Part shown: piece after piece, positions 62,096 to 64,000 of the stretch
How the letters are laid out: every line of letters starts with the position of its first letter
Position numbering within the stretch: position 1 is the stretch's first letter
NCBI GenBank assembly: GCA_026018925.1
Contig: JAKSZU010000025.1
Coordinates: 28,690,696 to 28,754,695 of the forward strand
Source of the DNA: Tupaia tana
Lineage: Eukaryota; Chordata; Mammalia; Scandentia; Tupaiidae
DNA length: 64,000 nt
Direction of reading: 5' to 3'
The notes under the pieces: model-generated
Database searches by the model: none
Told to the model about the DNA's origin: nothing
What the model saw: the letters and a program-made list of their open reading frames with translations, nothing else
Made by a program: the position numbers and the translations under genes

Positions 62096-64000
62096 GCAGT
62101 CATTTCAACGTCCTGCCTGATAGCATATGATCTTTTGGTATCTGTTTTATTTTTTTAACAAAAAATTATGTATTTCCAAGCATTTCATATTAATGTACTA
62201 TATACCTCATTGAGCTGCAGTAGTTAAGCAGATGACAAAAAACAAGATCTAACAATTCCATTTTGCTTCTTTTAGTTGAAGATTTTATGTTCTCACACCA
62301 GAAAGGGTCTTATATAGTAGTTCTGATTATATACAAATTCTGTCCCATGAAGCCTAAAGTAAAAAAGTTTTTTTCTTTCTGTTTTGCTTTTACTAAAACC
62401 TTTTGTTTTGTTTGTCATGTGAATTGACTTTTTAAAGTAATTATAATAGAACAAAGTTAGTGGGACACTAAGATACCAGTGTTTTTATACATACTCATAA
62501 AGCAGACATTTAAGTTTGAAAAAAGCCACAACTAACCTGATTATGGTTTTAAAACTGTCATCCTAAGGCTTTATATGTGATATTACAACTTCTAGAAAGC
62601 TAGTAATTTGTTGGAATGTTGCCTCATCATGGAACACCATAAATAATGGAAAATTCTATAAAAAAATCTTAACATGCTATCATTTAGTTAATAAAATGGT
62701 ATATACTCTTATTCCTAAAAACACAAAACAATTTAATCAGAGGCTTTCAATGTACCTGATGCTTTTGGTTCTTTTGGTGAGGAATTATACTTTTGTTTTT
62801 TCATGGATCCCAGTAAGTCATATAAAAATTATGAAATTGGGACCAGCAGTTAGTGTAATGGCTATGTCGCTGGACTCCCAAGTAGTCGACCGCAGTTTGC
62901 GTCCCAGACCTGGTGGCTTAAAACTCACGCCGGGCGCGTGTGCGTGCGTGCCCAAGATCCCGAGAGGAGAATGAAGGAGAAGGGATTGTCACGTGGCCAT
63001 CCCCCCTGGGGGGTGATTTCTTGCTTTCTGTCTCTCTGTCTCTCTCTCTCTGTCTGGCGAGGGCATGCACCCTATAGCGAAAAACCTCTCCAAAAAAATT
63101 ATGAAATTTATAGAAATTACTTGACATAACCAGAAAAATCAATTTATTCATAACAGAAGAATAAAAACTTTCTAGAAAGCAAAAAAAAAAAAAATTACAG
63201 ATGAGTTCTGTGTGAGAGTTAGAAGATGCAAGAAATGCTAAAATTTATATCTTAGTAACCATAGATAATAAAACAATCTAAGAAAGACTTAAAGTAAGTA
63301 CATTTGTAATATTCAAAGAGATGAAGAAAGAGATAAAAAACCATTAGGTAAGAATAGGAAATTATGGAAAAAGAACAGGTGACTTTGAGGGTTTGCCAAA
63401 TTAAAAAATAAAATGAAAGAAACTCATGAAATACTAGACTAGAAATATTTGAAGAGAGACTTAATGAAATTGAAACAGCTAAATACGTGCACCAAAAATA
63501 AAACATGAATATGAAAGAGAAATTCTAAGGAAAGGAGGCTAGTTTAACAGGATTAAAAATAAATAGCAAAAGTGTTAGAAAATTAGACTGCATGTAACAG
63601 AAAAGAGACACCACTGCAAAGTAAAATGGTGGAGAATTTTTCATTTTGTAAAAAGCTTCAAGGTCTCAGGAAGGGATCCCACAGAGTTTTAAAAAGAGTC
63701 ACCAGTGGAGAGCGAGAAGGAGCGACAGGAAAGCAAAGGCAGTCTGGCTTTAGCTCATCACGCGAGACCTCGGCCCAGCCTGCAGTGGGGAGCAGGGGCA
63801 GCTCCAGCCCCTAAGGCCACCACGCAGTCCCTGCAGCCCCAGAGAGAAGGTGGGAGTGGCTGCCCCATTGGGCTGAAGCTGCCCTGCCCCTCAGCACTCA
63901 GCAACAGCGGGGAGGCCAAGTCCGCCCTACCCGAGCTGGTCATGACAGGCCCCCACCAGCCTGCTTTGGCCCGTGTGCCACACCTCGCAGGTCCTGTAAA
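62096..64000. other. AT-rich terminal region
   Basis: Apart from the SINE at 62.8 kb this is AT-rich sequence without a recognisable gene. The A-rich stretch 63,100-63,600 could be old LINE sequence, but I could not match it. Confidence 0.4.
62839..63093 (+). mobile_element. Full-length long-form SINE with perfect target-site duplication (best reference copy)
   Basis: 255 bp, starting GGGACCAGCAGTTAGTGTAA and ending after CCCTATAGCGAAAAACCTCTC. Flanked by AAAAATTATGAAATT at 62,824-62,838 and 63,094-63,108. Order: tRNA-like head with an A-box-like TAGTGTAATGG, a decayed B box (GTTTGCGTCC), GACCTGGTGGCTTAAAACTC, a GT-rich segment, GATCCCGAGAGGAGAATG, the hairpin-forming ATCCCCCCTGGGGGGTGAT, a CT-rich run, and the tail. 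Confidence 0.93.

Overview
This is nuclear DNA from a placental mammal, and it looks like a draft assembly. Genes have GT/AG-bounded exons. The protein order FAM184B - MED28 - LAP3 - CLRN2 - QDPR is the mammalian block found at human 4p15.32, here in inverted orientation. The species cannot be named. About 40 copies of one tRNA-derived SINE family are present that I do not recognise; it is not Alu, B1/B2, CAN, Bov-tA, AfroSINE or rabbit C. Two runs of exactly 100 N (38,585-38,684 and 61,802-61,901) are assembly gaps.

Layout: 0.67-1.66 kb holds the last two coding exons of FAM184B (+). 4.95-8.03 kb holds complete MED28 (-, 4 exons, 178 codons), tail-to-tail with FAM184B, with a GC-rich CpG-dense promoter carrying three NRF1-like sites at an exact 48-bp period. 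12.3-30.5 kb holds complete LAP3 (-, 13 exons, 519 codons, all boundaries resolved), with its own CpG island. 30.5-38.0 kb is intergenic and rich in tandem repeats. 38.0-38.27 kb holds only the last exon of CLRN2 (-). 41.1-43.6 kb holds only the last three coding exons of QDPR (+). The first exons of both CLRN2 and QDPR are missing and probably lie in the 38.6-kb gap. 44-64 kb has no gene I can support: it holds a 47-bp minisatellite, an old L1 with nested insertions, many SINEs and MIRs, and a decayed processed pseudogene of CIBAR1 (FAM92A) split by the second gap.

The genes are unrelated housekeeping or tissue genes kept together by synteny: a transcription co-activator subunit (MED28), a peptide-trimming metallopeptidase (LAP3), a hair-cell membrane protein (CLRN2), a tetrahydrobiopterin-recycling reductase (QDPR) and an uncharacterised coiled-coil protein (FAM184B). 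The distinctive part of the window is its repeat biology: a two-form SINE family, at least eight GC-rich minisatellites (one of 2.2 kb), a minisatellite that multiplies a LAP3 splice acceptor, a small mariner-like MITE, and a UG-rich tract just upstream of the last QDPR exon. I found no new multi-gene system.
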